NCBI RefSeq assembly: GCF_017996735.1
Contig: NZ_JAGOGJ010000012.1
Coordinates: 1 to 64,000 of the forward strand
DNA: 64,000 nucleotides
Reading direction: 5' to 3'
Origin: Niveispirillum sp.
GTDB taxonomy: Bacteria; Pseudomonadota; Alphaproteobacteria; Azospirillales; Azospirillaceae
The position numbers and the translations under genes are program-made. The notes below the pieces were generated by a model, which searched no databases, was not told the DNA's origin, and worked only from the letters and a program-made list of their open reading frames with translations. Of this stretch, positions 28,280 to 39,900 are shown piece by piece (positions within the stretch are counted from its first letter, which is position 1; each line of letters begins with the position of its first letter).

Positions 28280-29847
28280 CCCATCCCACCATCACCTTCC
28301 ACGGGGCCGCCGGCGGCGTCACCGGGTCCTGTTTCCTGGTCCGGCATGCGGGCGGCGTCCTGCTGGTTGATTGCGGCATGTTCCAGGGCAGCAAAAGCGT
28401 GCAGGAACTGAATTACCGCGACTTCCCCTTTGACCCGACGGATGTGTCGGTCCTGCTGCTGACCCATGCCCATATCGACCATAGCGGGCTGATCCCCAAA
28501 CTCTACCGCCATGGCTTTGCGGGCCAGGTGGTCACCACCCGTGGCACGGCCGACCTGCTGACCTTCATGCTGCCCGACAGCGGCTTCATCCAGGAAAGCG
28601 AGGTGCGCCGCCTGAACCGCCGCAACCGGCAGCGCGGCGGGCGGGAGGTGGAACCCATCTATACCCAGGCCGATGCCGAACGGGTGCTGTCGCGCATCCG
28701 TCCCGTCGACCGCGATGTCTGGATCAATGTGGAGCCGGGCGTGCGGGCGCGGTTCTGGGATGCCGGCCATATCCTGGGCTCCGCCTCCATCGAACTGGAG
28801 ATCCAGGGCGATGACGGGCCGCAGCGTATCCTGTTCTCCGGCGATATCGGGCCGGGGGACAAGCCGTTTCATGGCAATCCCGAAGGTCCGGCGCGGCCCG
28901 ACTGGCTGGTGGTTGAAAGCACCTATGGCGGCCGCGACCGGCCGCTGGTGACGGCGGCCGAACGCCGCGCCCAACTGGGTGCGGAACTGAAGGAAGCGCT
29001 GGCCCTGGGCGGCCCGGTCCTGATCCCGGCCTTTGCCGTGGAGCGGACGCAGGAACTGCTCTACGACCTGGACCTGCTGTTCGATGAGGGCGTGCTGCCG
29101 ACCGTGAATGTCTTCCTGGACAGCCCGCTGGCCATCCATGTCACCCGCGTCTTCGACCGTCACCTGCCGGAGATCAACACGGCCGGCACGCCGGCCCCCT
29201 TTTCCCGCCGCAACCTGCATCTGACGGAGGATGTGGAGGCCAGCAAGCGCCTGAACCGCATCACGGGAGAGGCCATCATCATCGCCGCCAGCGGCATGTG
29301 CGAGGCCGGGCGCATTCGCCACCATCTGAAAAACAATCTCTGGCGGCAATCGGCCACGGTCCTGCTTGTGGGGTATCAGGCCCCCGCCACGCTGGGGAGG
29401 CTGTTGCAGGAAGGGGTGGCCGCCGTGCGCATCCATGGGGAGGAGGTGCAGGTCCGCGCCCGCATCCGCACCTTGGACACCTATTCCGGTCATGCCGACC
29501 GGGGCCATTTGCTGCGCTGGACGCTGGACCGGCTGCCCGTGTCGGGCGGCATCTTTGTGGTTCATGGGGAGGAACAGGAACGCGCCACCCTGAAGGGCGG
29601 TCTGGCCGAGGCCGGCATCGACCCCGCCAAGATCCACATCCCGGCGCTGGACAGCCAGTGGCAACTGACCGGCCTTGGCGCCCGGACCGTGGAAGCCACC
29701 ACGGCACCCCGCGCCGTCACCGCCGCCAGGGACTGGCACAATGACTATGCCGCCACCATGCTGGCCCTTTCGGAAAAGGTCCGCGCCGAAAAGGACGATG
29801 CGGCAAGAGAGGCGCTGCTGGCGCGGGTGAAGGCGGCGCTGGGGTAA
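28276..29847 (+). CDS. Beta-CASP metallo-beta-lactamase-fold RNase/hydrolase
   Basis: A 523-residue cytoplasmic protein of the CPSF/RNase-like beta-CASP group. The zinc motif HAHIDH is at residues 64-69, followed by GHILGSAS (motif 3 histidine), FSGDIGPGD (motif 4 aspartate) and the beta-CASP motifs [27 protein letters not shown] and [13 protein letters not shown]. These predict a two-metal RNA endo- or exonuclease. It starts at ATG 28276 inside the stop of the phosphorylase (ATGA), so the two are co-translated, which suggests linked RNA decay and nucleotide salvage. The charged C-terminal tail ([13 protein letters not shown]) has a look-alike DNA relic at 55060. Confidence 0.92.
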   Translation: MTHPTITFHGAAGGVTGSCFLVRHAGGVLLVDCGMFQGSKSVQELNYRDFPFDPTDVSVLLLTHAHIDHSGLIPKLYRHGFAGQVVTTRGTADLLTFMLPDSGFIQESEVRRLNRRNRQRGGREVEPIYTQADAERVLSRIRPVDRDVWINVEPGVRARFWDAGHILGSASIELEIQGDDGPQRILFSGDIGPGDKPFHGNPEGPARPDWLVVESTYGGRDRPLVTAAERRAQLGAELKEALALGGPVLIPAFAVERTQELLYDLDLLFDEGVLPTVNVFLDSPLAIHVTRVFDRHLPEINTAGTPAPFSRRNLHLTEDVEASKRLNRITGEAIIIAASGMCEAGRIRHHLKNNLWRQSATVLLVGYQAPATLGRLLQEGVAAVRIHGEEVQVRARIRTLDTYSGHADRGHLLRWTLDRLPVSGGIFVVHGEEQERATLKGGLAEAGIDPAKIHIPALDSQWQLTGLGARTVEATTAPRAVTAARDWHNDYAATMLALSEKVRAEKDDAAREALLARVKAALG

Positions 29848-29996
29848 TACCATCAGTCAAAATTCTTGACCGATGGTACGGCGGCGACTGCCGCCGCGCG
29901 GCCCATGCCGCGCAGCCAAAGGGCGCGGATGCGCCCGCCGGCGATTGAGGCGCACGAAAGCTTGACCATCGGTCATGGTTTCGTGCCGCTGGGGTA
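29848..29996. repeat. Palindromic intergenic element, related to 6052-6208
   Basis: It begins TACCATCAGTCAAAATTCTT and contains a hairpin (TACCATC / GATGGTA). It carries GGCGGC/GCCGCC and the CCCATGCCGCGCAGCCAA block, and ends in a hairpin with CACGAAA / TTTCGTG outer and TTGACC / GGTCA inner arms, the same layout as 7301-7337. It lies between the convergent metallo-beta-lactamase and sapC genes. No coding capacity. Confidence 0.65.
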
Positions 29997-30045
29997 ACGG
30001 CACGCCAATGGCAGTGGCGCCAGGGTCAAACTCGTGCCATGACGA

Positions 30046-30084
30046 CCTGCCTTGATCCGGGTCTAGGGTCCGGATCAAGGCAGG
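30046..30084 (-). terminator. Perfect 15-bp hairpin after sapC
   Basis: CCTGCCTTGATCCGG (30046-30060) pairs perfectly with CCGGATCAAGGCAGG (30070-30084) across a 9-bp loop, ten bases beyond the sapC stop. A likely transcript end or stabiliser for the tpsB-tpsA-sapC operon. No T-run follows on the minus strand, so classical intrinsic termination is not certain. Confidence 0.6.
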
Positions 30085-30093
30085 TGGCGTGGA

Positions 30094-30816
30094 TCAGCGC
30101 TTGGCGACGCGTTCGATCAGGCCGGCCCAGTTGCTGATCGAGATGAAATGGCAATAGGCCAGATGCAGCCAGCCACGCTCGCGCCAGCGCAGGAATTCCT
30201 CGGCCGGCAGGGCGTTGAAGCGGGCCTCGTCGATCACCTTGAAGCCGTTCAGGCTCAGCTTGGTGCCGTTCAGCAGGGTGATGTCGGCCCGGTTTTCCAC
30301 CAGCAGGTCGTTATCCACCAGGGCCTTCACAAAATCCGCCGTGGCGGCGTGCTGGGCCTGGAACTGGCGGCAGAATTCAAGGGCGCGGTCGGTCAGCTCC
30401 GTCGGCTTGCCATCCTTGAACAGCGGGTTGCTGTCATCCTTGACCAGGTTCGCGCTGGCATCATCCACGCACAGCGTGAACTCGCCCCGCTCCTTGTCCT
30501 CCATGAAGATGAAGGGATAGCGGCGGACATAGGCCGGCACATAGATGTCGGTTTCCCACTGGCCGTCAGCATTGACGAACAGGTTTTCCTCAGTCCGCAC
30601 CCCCAGCAGCGCAAGCGGCTGCGACAGGGCTGAATCGGCGAACAGGATCGGGAAGAACTTGCACAGCAGAGTGAATTCGGTCGCGATCACCGGCACCGAA
30701 TTGGTCTTGGCGGCAAAGCTGAAATTGCTGTCGCCGACAAGCGAGGTTCCGGCGTCCCGCTCCGACTGGACCGGACGGGGGCGCACATACATGATGGGCA
30801 GACTGGGATTGGTCAT
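30094..30816 (-). CDS. SapC family protein
   Basis: A 240-residue protein of the SapC family, named after a Campylobacter fetus surface-array protein locus; molecular function is not established. Features I use are the N-terminal FSFAAKTNSVPVIATEF stretch, VPAYVRRYPFIFM in the middle, and the C-terminal WLHLAYCHFISISNWAGL. There is no signal peptide or membrane segment, so it is probably cytoplasmic. It is the last gene behind the giant exoprotein on the same strand, 165 bp away across a 20-bp inverted repeat, which suggests a role linked to that surface protein. An AGAGAG ribosome site precedes the ATG. Confidence 0.88.
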   Translation of the reverse strand: MTNPSLPIMYVRPRPVQSERDAGTSLVGDSNFSFAAKTNSVPVIATEFTLLCKFFPILFADSALSQPLALLGVRTEENLFVNADGQWETDIYVPAYVRRYPFIFMEDKERGEFTLCVDDASANLVKDDSNPLFKDGKPTELTDRALEFCRQFQAQHAATADFVKALVDNDLLVENRADITLLNGTKLSLNGFKVIDEARFNALPAEEFLRWRERGWLHLAYCHFISISNWAGLIERVAKR

Positions 30817-30900
30817 ATTCTCAACTCTCTGTGAATCAGGGACTTGTCGAACGGGAAACCGGTTGTGCGATGTCTGCGGACTGCTAGTCGGGCACCGCCG

Positions 30901-30946
30901 CGCCAGGGCTTTCGATCCCGGCTGTACGGGATCGAAAGCCCTGGCG
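30901..30946 (-). terminator. Perfect 20-bp inverted repeat between tpsA and sapC
   Basis: CGCCAGGGCTTTCGATCCCG at 30901-30920 pairs without mismatch with 30927-30946 around a 6-base loop. It would form a very stable stem in the transcript just after the giant gene, reducing read-through into sapC or protecting the upstream mRNA. No T-run follows. Confidence 0.75.
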
Positions 30947-30981
30947 ACGGCACCATAGGTTGAAACCCGGCCAGGGGCAAT

Positions 30982-33900
30982 TCAGTTCCGCGGCTCCTTC
31001 TCCTGGTCCGTGGTGGAGGTGGAGGGGCTGGACGTGCCGCTGCCGCTGGTCGCCTCCCCCGGTGCCGGAGTAGTGGTGATGACGGACGGGCTGCTGGTCC
31101 CGGTCGCACCGCTGCCGACCGACCCGCCAGAACCGAGCACTGGCGCGCCGCCGCCCGTCGTTTCCAGCACCTGCGGCGTGTTGCCGGCGCCCAGGATGGT
31201 GACGGTGGTCAGAACCTGCGGCGCCTGATAGGCCGACAGGGCGTTGGGCGTCAGCCCCGCGCTGGTGACGGTGCCGGAGAACAGGGCCGTTGCGGTCGGC
31301 GTGCTGGGAACCGGGGTCTTGGGAACCAGCACGGAAACGACCTGCGTCACTTCCTCCACCTGGCCCCAGGGCGTGTCGTTCATGAAGTAGGGGGCCGCAC
31401 GCAGCGTGCTCCTGATCACCGTGGCGGCCTGCGCGCCGCGGCTGTTGCCGATGGTGCCGAACATGCTGGCCCTTCCGGCCGTGGGCACCGTCAGTGACAA
31501 TACCTGCAGCGTCTGCGCCGGCGCACCACCGCTGACACCGATCAACAGGCCACCGGTGCCGGCCGCCAGCGTCAGGTTGGTGCTGGTTCCGGTCAGGCCC
31601 GGCAGGGTGATGGTGCCGTTGGTGCTGATCGACGCCGCGCCGGCCGGCAGTTCCGCCGGTGCCGCGAAGGTAATGTCGCCGATCGTGACCACCACACTGG
31701 ACGGCAGCAGCACCCGCGCCCCACCGGCCTGGGTGAAGCCCGTGGCCGCTTGCACGGCAGCATTGGCGGCAAAGCTGATGACGCCCGTGCTGCTGTTGCT
31801 GGTCAGGCTGATCGCCCCGGTGGTCGCGGTGGTGGCCCCGGTGAAGCTGATATTCCCGCCCGTGGCATTCAGGCTGCCGACGGACACGGCACCGTTGAAG
31901 GCGACATTGCCGCCATTGGCCGTGACCAGGGTCAGGCTGGCCCCCCCATTGCTGTCCACCGCGCCGCCGAAGGTCAGGGACCCGGCATTGCTGTTCAGGG
32001 TGCTGGCGGCGGCCAGGGTCACCGGACCGCCATAGCTTTGCGCCCCCGTGGTGTTGATGGTGCCGCCCAGCGTCGTGCGCCCGCCGACACTCAGCGACCG
32101 CAGCGCATTGCCGGTGCCCAGATCGCCCTTGATGATGCCATCGCCGGTGATGGTCAGGGACTGGCTGCCGGCCGCGCCCTGGCCCAGGGTGACGATGCTG
32201 CCGGTCAGGACCATGTCCGATGCCAGAAGCGCGCGTTCCCCGAAGGTCTGCGCCCCGCTGGTGGTGATGGACCCGCCCGCCAGCGTCAGCGCGCCCGCCG
32301 CATCGGTGGTCAGGGTGCTGACAGTGACGGTGCCGCCGAAGCGGGTCAGGCCGGCGCTGTCCACGGTCAGGGTGAAAGCCCCGTTCACCGGACCGGCGAA
32401 CAGCGCGTCGCCGCTGCCGGTAGTGATGCGGGTGGCCCCGCCCAGGGTCACGGCCCCGTTGAAACGCTGGGTCCCGCTGGTGGTGGCGCCACCGCCATTG
32501 AGACCCGCCGCGCCGTTGACATCCAGCCCGGTCAGGGCTGTACCGGCACCGATTGCGCCGGCAAAGCTGACCGGACCGGTGACGGACAGGGCATGGGCGC
32601 CGTCGACCGTGCCGTCGAAGGTCACCGCACCGCCCGACAGGGCCGTGTCACCGGCCAGTGTCACGGCCCCGCCATAGGTCTGGGCGCCGCTGCTGGTGAT
32701 GGTGGCCGCCAGGGCGCTGGTGCCGGTGATGGCGAGGCTGGACAATGCCGTCCCCGCACCCACGGCCCCCTGGATCACCGCATTGCCCCGGATGGTCAGG
32801 GCATGGGCACCGTCCGCCCCCTGCGTCAGGGTGATGGTGCTGCCCGTCAGGGTGGTGTCGGCCGCCAGGGTCAGGCGTTCGCCAAAGCGCTGGGCGCCTG
32901 TGGTGGTGATACCGCTGCCGGCCAGCAACAGGCTGCCCGCCGCATCGGTGGTCAGCGACCCGACAGTGACGGTGCCGCCGAAGCGGGTGACGCCGGCGCT
33001 GTTGACCGTCAACCCGGCCGGGCCGGTCACCGCGCCCTGCAGATCGACCGACCCGCCCGACAGCAGGACGTCGCCGGCCAGCGTGACCGCGCCGCCATAG
33101 GTCTGGGCGCCGCTGGTGGCGATGCTGCCGCCATTCAGCGCCGTGGTGCCGTCGATGCTGAGGGTGGTGAGGGCCGTCTGTGTCCCCACCGCGCCGCCGA
33201 TCACGGCATCGCCGCTGATCCCCAGGCTGAAGGCACCGTCGGCGCCCTGGGCAAGGCTGATGGTGCTGCCGGTCAACAGCATGTTGCCGGCCAGCGTGAC
33301 GGCGCCGCCGAAGCTCTGCGTGCCGCTGGTGACGATGCTGCCCCCCCGCAGCCGGCTGCTGCCCGACACGTTCAGGCTGGTCAGGGCGACGGCCGTGCCG
33401 ACCGCCCCGTCGATCACGGCGTCACCCTTGATGGTCAGGGCACGGGCACCGTCGGCCCCCTGGTTCAGGGTGACAATGGTGCCGGTCAACAGGGTGTCGG
33501 CCGTCAGGGTCAGGCGCTCGCCATAGGTCTGCGCCGCCTGGGTGGTGACGCTGCCGCCGGCCAGCGACAGGCTGCCCGCCGCATCCGTGGTCAGCGACCC
33601 CAGGCTGACGGCGCCGCCGAAGCGGGTGATGCCGGCGCTGTTGACCGTCAGGTCACCCGTACCGGTCACGGTCCCCTGGAAATTCACCGAACCCGCCGAT
33701 ATCAGCGTGCTGCCATTCAGCGCCGCAGACTGCACCAGGGCCTGTGCGCCTTCCGGCGCCACCGGCCGGGCATCGTTCAGCAGCGTGTTGCCACTGACAT
33801 CGATGGACGTCAGCGCCGTATCGGCCCCGAGGGCGCCGCCAAAGACGGCGTCACCGATGATGGACAGGTCGAAGGCCCCGTCCGCCCCCTGATTCAGGGT

Positions 33901-36900
33901 CACGGAGGTGCCGGACAGCGTGGTGTCGGCCGTCAGGTCCAGACGCTCGCCATAGGTCTGCGCGCCCGTGGTGGTGACCCTGCCGTTGGCCAGCGACAGG
34001 CTGCCGGCCGCATCGGTGGCCAGTGCCCCGACGCTGACGATGCCGCCGAAGCGGGTCAGGCCGGCGCTGTTCACACGCAGCGCGAAGGGGCCGGACACCG
34101 CACCCTGGAAGTCCACCGAACCGCCATCCAGCAGGCTGTCGGCCCCCAGGGTCACGGCGCCGCCAAAGCGTTGTGCGCCGCTGGTGGTGATGGTGCCGCC
34201 CGTCAGGGTGGCTGCCCCGCCGACATCCAGCCCGGTCAGGGCCGTGCCGGCACCGATGGCACCAGCAAAGGCCGCATCGCCCACGACGGTCAGCGTGAAG
34301 GCGCCGTCGATCGCCCCGCCCACGGAAACCAACGCAGCGGTCAGCCGCGTGTCGCCCGCCAGGGTGACCGCCCCGCCATAGGTCTGTGTCCCGCTGGTGG
34401 TGACCGTCTTGCCGTCCAGCAGGGTGGTGCCGCTGACCGACAGGGTGGACAGATCGATGGCGCCGCCCAGCACGGCATTGCCGTCGATGGTCAGAGCCCG
34501 GTTGCCGGACGCGCCCTGGTCAAGGGTGATGGTGGACCCGGTCAGGATGGTGTCGACCGCCAGGTTGACAGCCTCTCCATAGGTCTGGGCACCGCTGGTG
34601 GTGATGGCGCCGCCATTGAGGTTCAAGGTGCCCGCTGCGTCGGTGACGATGGCGGCCATGTTCATGCCGGCAGCGGCGAAGCTGGTCAGCCCGCTGCTGT
34701 TGACGGTCAGGGTGCCCAGGCGGCTGTTCCCGCCGACGGCCCCGGTGAAGACAACATCCGACGCACCGGCATTGATGGTGAGATTGGAACCGCCATCGAT
34801 GGTGCCGGCAAAGCTGATCCGGCCGCCGGTGGTGGTCAGCACCTGATTGCCGTTCAGGGTCACGGCCCGGCCATAGGACTGGCCGCCGGTGGTCGTCACC
34901 GTGCCGCCGTTCAGAACGGTGCCGCCGGTCACGGTCAGGCTGGCCAGCGTCGCCCCGGCCCCGCCTTCCAGAACGGCATCGCCGGTGATGGTCAGCGCCC
35001 GGTTGCCCGTGGCCCCGTTGCGCAGGGTGACCGTGCCGCCGGTAAGGCCCGTATCGCCCGTCAGGGTCAGCAGGCCGCCGAAATTCTGGCTGCCGCTGGT
35101 CTTCACGGTGCCGCCCAGCAGATTGGTCGTGCCGCTGATGGACAGATCGGTCAGCGCGTTGGTAGCGCCGACATTGCCGTTGATCACGGCATTGCCATTG
35201 ATGGTCAGGCTGCCCTTGCCATCGGCCCCGGCCCCCAGGGTGACGGTGGAGCCGGCCAGGGTGATGCTGGTGCCGTCAAGGCGCAGCAACTCGCCATAGG
35301 ACTGGTTGCCGGTGGTGGTGACGCTGTCCGCGATCTCCACCGTGCCGCCGGCATCGGTTTCCAGCGCGCCGATGCGCACCGCCCCGCCAAAGCGGGTGAC
35401 GCCGCTGCTGTTGACCCGCAGCGACCCCGGACCGTCCAGGGCGCTGCCGAAATCGACCCGGCCGCCGGCCGTCAGCACGGTAGAGGCACCGATAGTGGCG
35501 CCGCCCTGGTACTTCTGGTCGCCCGTGGTGGTGACGGAACCGCCCAGCACCGTGTTGCCGCTGACCGTCAGGCTGGCCAGGGCGGACCCGTTGCCGACGC
35601 TGGATTGCATCACCAGATCGCCCTTGATGGTCAGGGCATGGCCGCCCTGGGCGCCCTGGCCCAGGGTGATGGTGCTGCCGGCCAGGGTGGTATTGCCGCT
35701 GAGGACCAGCACCTCCCCGTAACTCTGCTCACCGACCGTGGTCATGGTCGGGCCGCCCAGATCCAGCGTGCCGGCGCTGTCGGTATGGATGGAGAAGGCG
35801 TTCACGCCGATGGCGGAAAGCCGGGTCAGACCGCTGCTGTTGATGGTCAGCGCACCCAGCGCCTGGCGGGCGCCCACGGCGCCGTTGAAGGCGACATTGC
35901 CGGCCCCGGCATTGATGGTGAGCGCCTGGGTTCCATCCAGGCTGCCATTGAAGGTGACGGCCCCGCCATTGCTGTTGACGATGGTGGCTGCCGCCAGCGT
36001 GGTGGCGCCGTTGGCAACGAAGCCGCCGCCGGCGGTGAAGCTGCCGGACAGGGTGGTGGCGTCGTTATAGGTCTGCATCCCGCTGGTATCGACACCGGCA
36101 AAGCTGCTGCTGCCGCCGCTGTCGGTGGTCAGGCTGGCCAGGGCCGTGCCGGTGCCCAGTGCCGCGGTGACCGTGACGGTCCCGCTGCTGTTCAGCGCCA
36201 GTGCCTGATCGCCATTGATGCCGGCCCCGATATCGATGCTGCCGGCGGTGATGGTGGTGGCCCCCGTCAGCGTGACGGGGGCGGTCAGGGTGAAGCTGCC
36301 GGCGCTGTAGGTGCCGTTCAGGCTGCCCGCGCCACCCGCCAGGTTCTGTGCGCCGCTGGTGGTGATGGACAGGAAGTTGATGGTCCCGCCGCCATCGGTG
36401 GACAGGCTGGCCAGGGCCGTGCCGGCGCCGATGGCCGTTTTCGCGGTGATCGTGCCGCCGCTGCTCAGCGCCAGGGTCCGGGCGCCGTTGACGGCCGCAT
36501 CGAAAGTGATGTTCCCGCTGCCGCTGGTGATGCGGGTATCACCAGCCAGGGTCAGCGTGCCCTTGGTCAGGAACGAACCGCCAGCGGTGCTGTAGGTGCC
36601 GTTGAGGGTGGCATCGTCACCATAGGTCTGATCGCCGCTGGTGCTGACCGACAGGGCGGTGGTGGTGCCGCCGGCATCGGTGGTCAGGCTGGACAGCGCA
36701 CCGGCGCCGCCGACCGTGCCCGTCAGCCGGGTGGCCCCGCTGCTTTCCAGCCGCAGGCCATGACCGCCATCGACCGTACCGCCGAAGGTGATGCCGCCCC
36801 CGCCGGTGGCAACCAGGGCATCGCCGGCCAGGGTGGCCGCACCCTTGGCGTTGAACTCGGCGTTGCTGGTGCGGTAGGTGCCGTTCAGGGTGACGGCGTC

Positions 36901-39900
36901 GTTATAGGTCTGGGCACCGCTGGTGGTGACATCGACCAGCGATGTGCTGCCCGGCCCGTCGGTGGTCAGGCTGGTCAGGGCATTTCTGCTGCCGACCGAC
37001 CTGGACAGGGTGGTCGTGCCACCGCTGTTCAGCACCAGCGCGCTGCCGCCATCCACCGTGCCGCCAAAGCCGATGGCGCCGCTGCCGGTGGATACGGTCG
37101 TGTCGGACACCAGGGTGACGGCACCGTTGAAGGTGGCGGCACCGTTGCCCGTGCTGGTGTAATTGCCGCCGATGGTGGCGTTGTCCTGGATGGTGATGCG
37201 GCCGGTGGTGGTGACATCCTGCAAAGTGCTGGTGCCGCCCGCATCGGTGACCAGGCTGGCCAGGGCAGAACTACCGCCGACCGTGGCGGCGAAGCTGGTC
37301 GCCCCCTGGCTGTTGGCCTCCAGCGCGAAGCCGCCATTCACGGCGCCCTGGAAGTTGATCGCCCCGCTTCCGGCATTGATCGTGCTGTCGCCGCCCAATG
37401 TTGCCGAGGTCGCGGCCGTGAAGGCGCCGTTGCGGGTGTTGTAGACACCGCTCAGCGTCACCGCATCGTTGAAGGTCTGGGTACCATCGGTGCTGATCGA
37501 CCTGACGCTGCTGGTGCCGCCGGCATCGGTGATGAGCTGGGCCAGGGCCTGAACGTTGCCGACATCGCCCAACAGCTTCGTGGCGCCGCTGCTGTTCAGT
37601 TCCAGGGCGTACGCGCCGTTGATGGAGCCGTCGACGGTGATGTCGGCGGTGCCGGTATTGACCGAGCTGTTTCCGGCCAGGGTCACCGAGCTGGCGAAAC
37701 TGATGGCGCTGTTGTTCGTGGTCAGCGCGCCGTCGATCGTGGCGGCATCGCCATAGATCTGGCTGCCGGTGGTGGTGACGGTGACGACGCTGATGCTGCC
37801 GCCAGCATTGCTGGTCAGGCTGGTCAGGGCATCGCCGCCACCGATGACGCCGGAGACGCTGGCCGCCCCGCTGCTGTTCAGCGTCAGGGAATAACCGCCA
37901 TCGATGCTGCTGCCGAAACGGATGGCCCCGCTGCCGCTGCTGACAATGGTGTTGGCCAGCAGGGTGACCGGGCCGCTGAAGGTCACGGTGCCGTTGCCGG
38001 AACTGTAGGTGCCGCCGATGGTGGCCGTCTCGCCATAGGACTGGGCACCATTGGTGGTGACATTCGCCAGGGCCACGGTGCCGCCGGCATCCGTCGTCAC
38101 ACCCGCCAGGGCCGTCGTGCCGCCGACATCCGCCGCGAAGCGGGTGGCGCCGCTGCTGTTGACCGTCAACGCATGGGCACCGTTTACCGTATCCTTGAAA
38201 TCGACCGCGCCGGTCCCGGTGCGGATGATCGCGTCACCGGCCAGGGTCACCGTCTTTTCGGCGGTGAACTGGCTGTTGACGGTGGCATAGGTGCCGTTCA
38301 GCGTGACGGCGTCGTTGAAGGTCTGCACGCCGCTGGTGGCGACGGACCGGAAGCTGCTGGTGCCGCCGGTATCGGTGACCAGGCTGGTCAGCGCCGTGGT
38401 GCCGCCCAGATCGGCGCTGACAATGGTGGCGCCGCTGCTGTTCAGGGCCAGGGTCTGCGCGCCGTTGACGGCACCGCTGATGGTGATGCTGGCCGCATCG
38501 ATGGTGGTGGCCCCCGTCAAGGTCACCGGAGCGGAAAGGGTGAAGGCCCCGCCCGCCTGATAGGTGCCGACCAGCGAACCGCCACTGCCGCCGATGGTCT
38601 GTGCCCCCGTGGTGGTGACGGACAGCAGATTGACGGCCCCGTTGGCATCGGTGGTGAGGCTGGTCAACGCCGTGACACCGCCAACCACGCCCGCGACATC
38701 GGTGGTGCCGCTGCTGTTCAGGGTCAGGGCGCGGGCCCCGTCCACCGTGCTGGACAGGGTGATATTGCCGGTCCCGCTGTCGATGGTGCTGTCGGTGACC
38801 AAGGTCAGGGCCCCGACGATGGTGATATTGCCGGTGGACGCCGTCAGGCTGCCACCCGCCAGGGAGATTTCGTCGTTATAGGTCTGGTTGCCGGTGGTGG
38901 TGATGGCCTTGTTCAGTTCCGTGTTGCCGACGGCATCACTGGTCAGGCTGGCCAGCGCCGTGGTGCCGCCCACGATCCCGTCGAAACGGGTCGTGCCGCC
39001 GCTATTCACCGTCAGGGCGAAGGCGCCATTGATGGTGCTGGCGAAATCAATGTCGCCGGTGCCGGCCGACACGCTGGTATCGGCGGTCAGGGTCACCGCC
39101 CCGTTGGCGGTGAAGGCGCCACTGCCGGTCATATAGGTGCCGGCCAGGCTCACCGCGTCATTGTAGGTCTGCGCCCCGTTGGTAGCGACATTGGCCAGCA
39201 CGCTGCTGCCGCCGGCATTGGTGGTCAGGCTGGTTAGAGCCGTGGTGCCACCCACGGCGCCGGACAGCGTGGTCACCCCGCTGCTGTTCAACACCAGGGC
39301 CTGCGCCCCGTCCACCGTGCCGGACAGGGTGATCGCGCCGGTGCCGGTGGTGATGGTGGCATCCGCCGCCAGATTGGTGGCGCCGGCGATGGTGAACAGG
39401 CTGTTGCTGGTGGCGTAGGTGGCGCCGTTCAGCGTGACCGCGTCATTATAGGTCTGCGCCCCGCTGGTGGTGACGTTGGCCAGCGCGGTAGTGCCGCCCG
39501 CATCGGTGGTCAGGCTGGTCAGGGCCGTGGTGCCGCCCACGGCGCCGGTGATGGCGGTGGCGCCGCTGCTGTTCAGCGTCAGGCTGCGCGCCCCATTCAC
39601 CGCACCGGACAGGGTGATGGCACCGGCGCCGGCATTGACGGTGACGTTCGTCCCCAGGGTCGTGGTGCCGCCGATGGTGAAGGCGCCGCCATTGGTCGTC
39701 AGGGTGCCGCCATTCAGCGTCACATCCTCGCCATAGGATTGGGCGCCGTTGGTGGTGACATTGGCCGACAGCGTCAGGGTGCCGCCGGCATTGGTGGTGA
39801 CGCTGGCCAGCGCGGTGGTGCCGCCGATGACGCCGCTGACGGCCGTGGCGCCGCTGCTGTTCAGCGTCAGCGCATGGGCGCCGTTGACGGTGCCGGTGAT

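Noticed and set aside
28228..29853. A 541-codon minus-strand frame opposite the beta-CASP gene.
   Set aside because: The plus strand has all the metal and beta-CASP motifs; this is a mirror frame.
30982..32000. Contact-dependent inhibition toxin at the end of the giant exoprotein.
   Set aside because: There is no VENN motif, no cysteine-containing toxin domain and no small immunity gene after it; the C-terminus is Ser/Thr/Pro-rich and followed by sapC.
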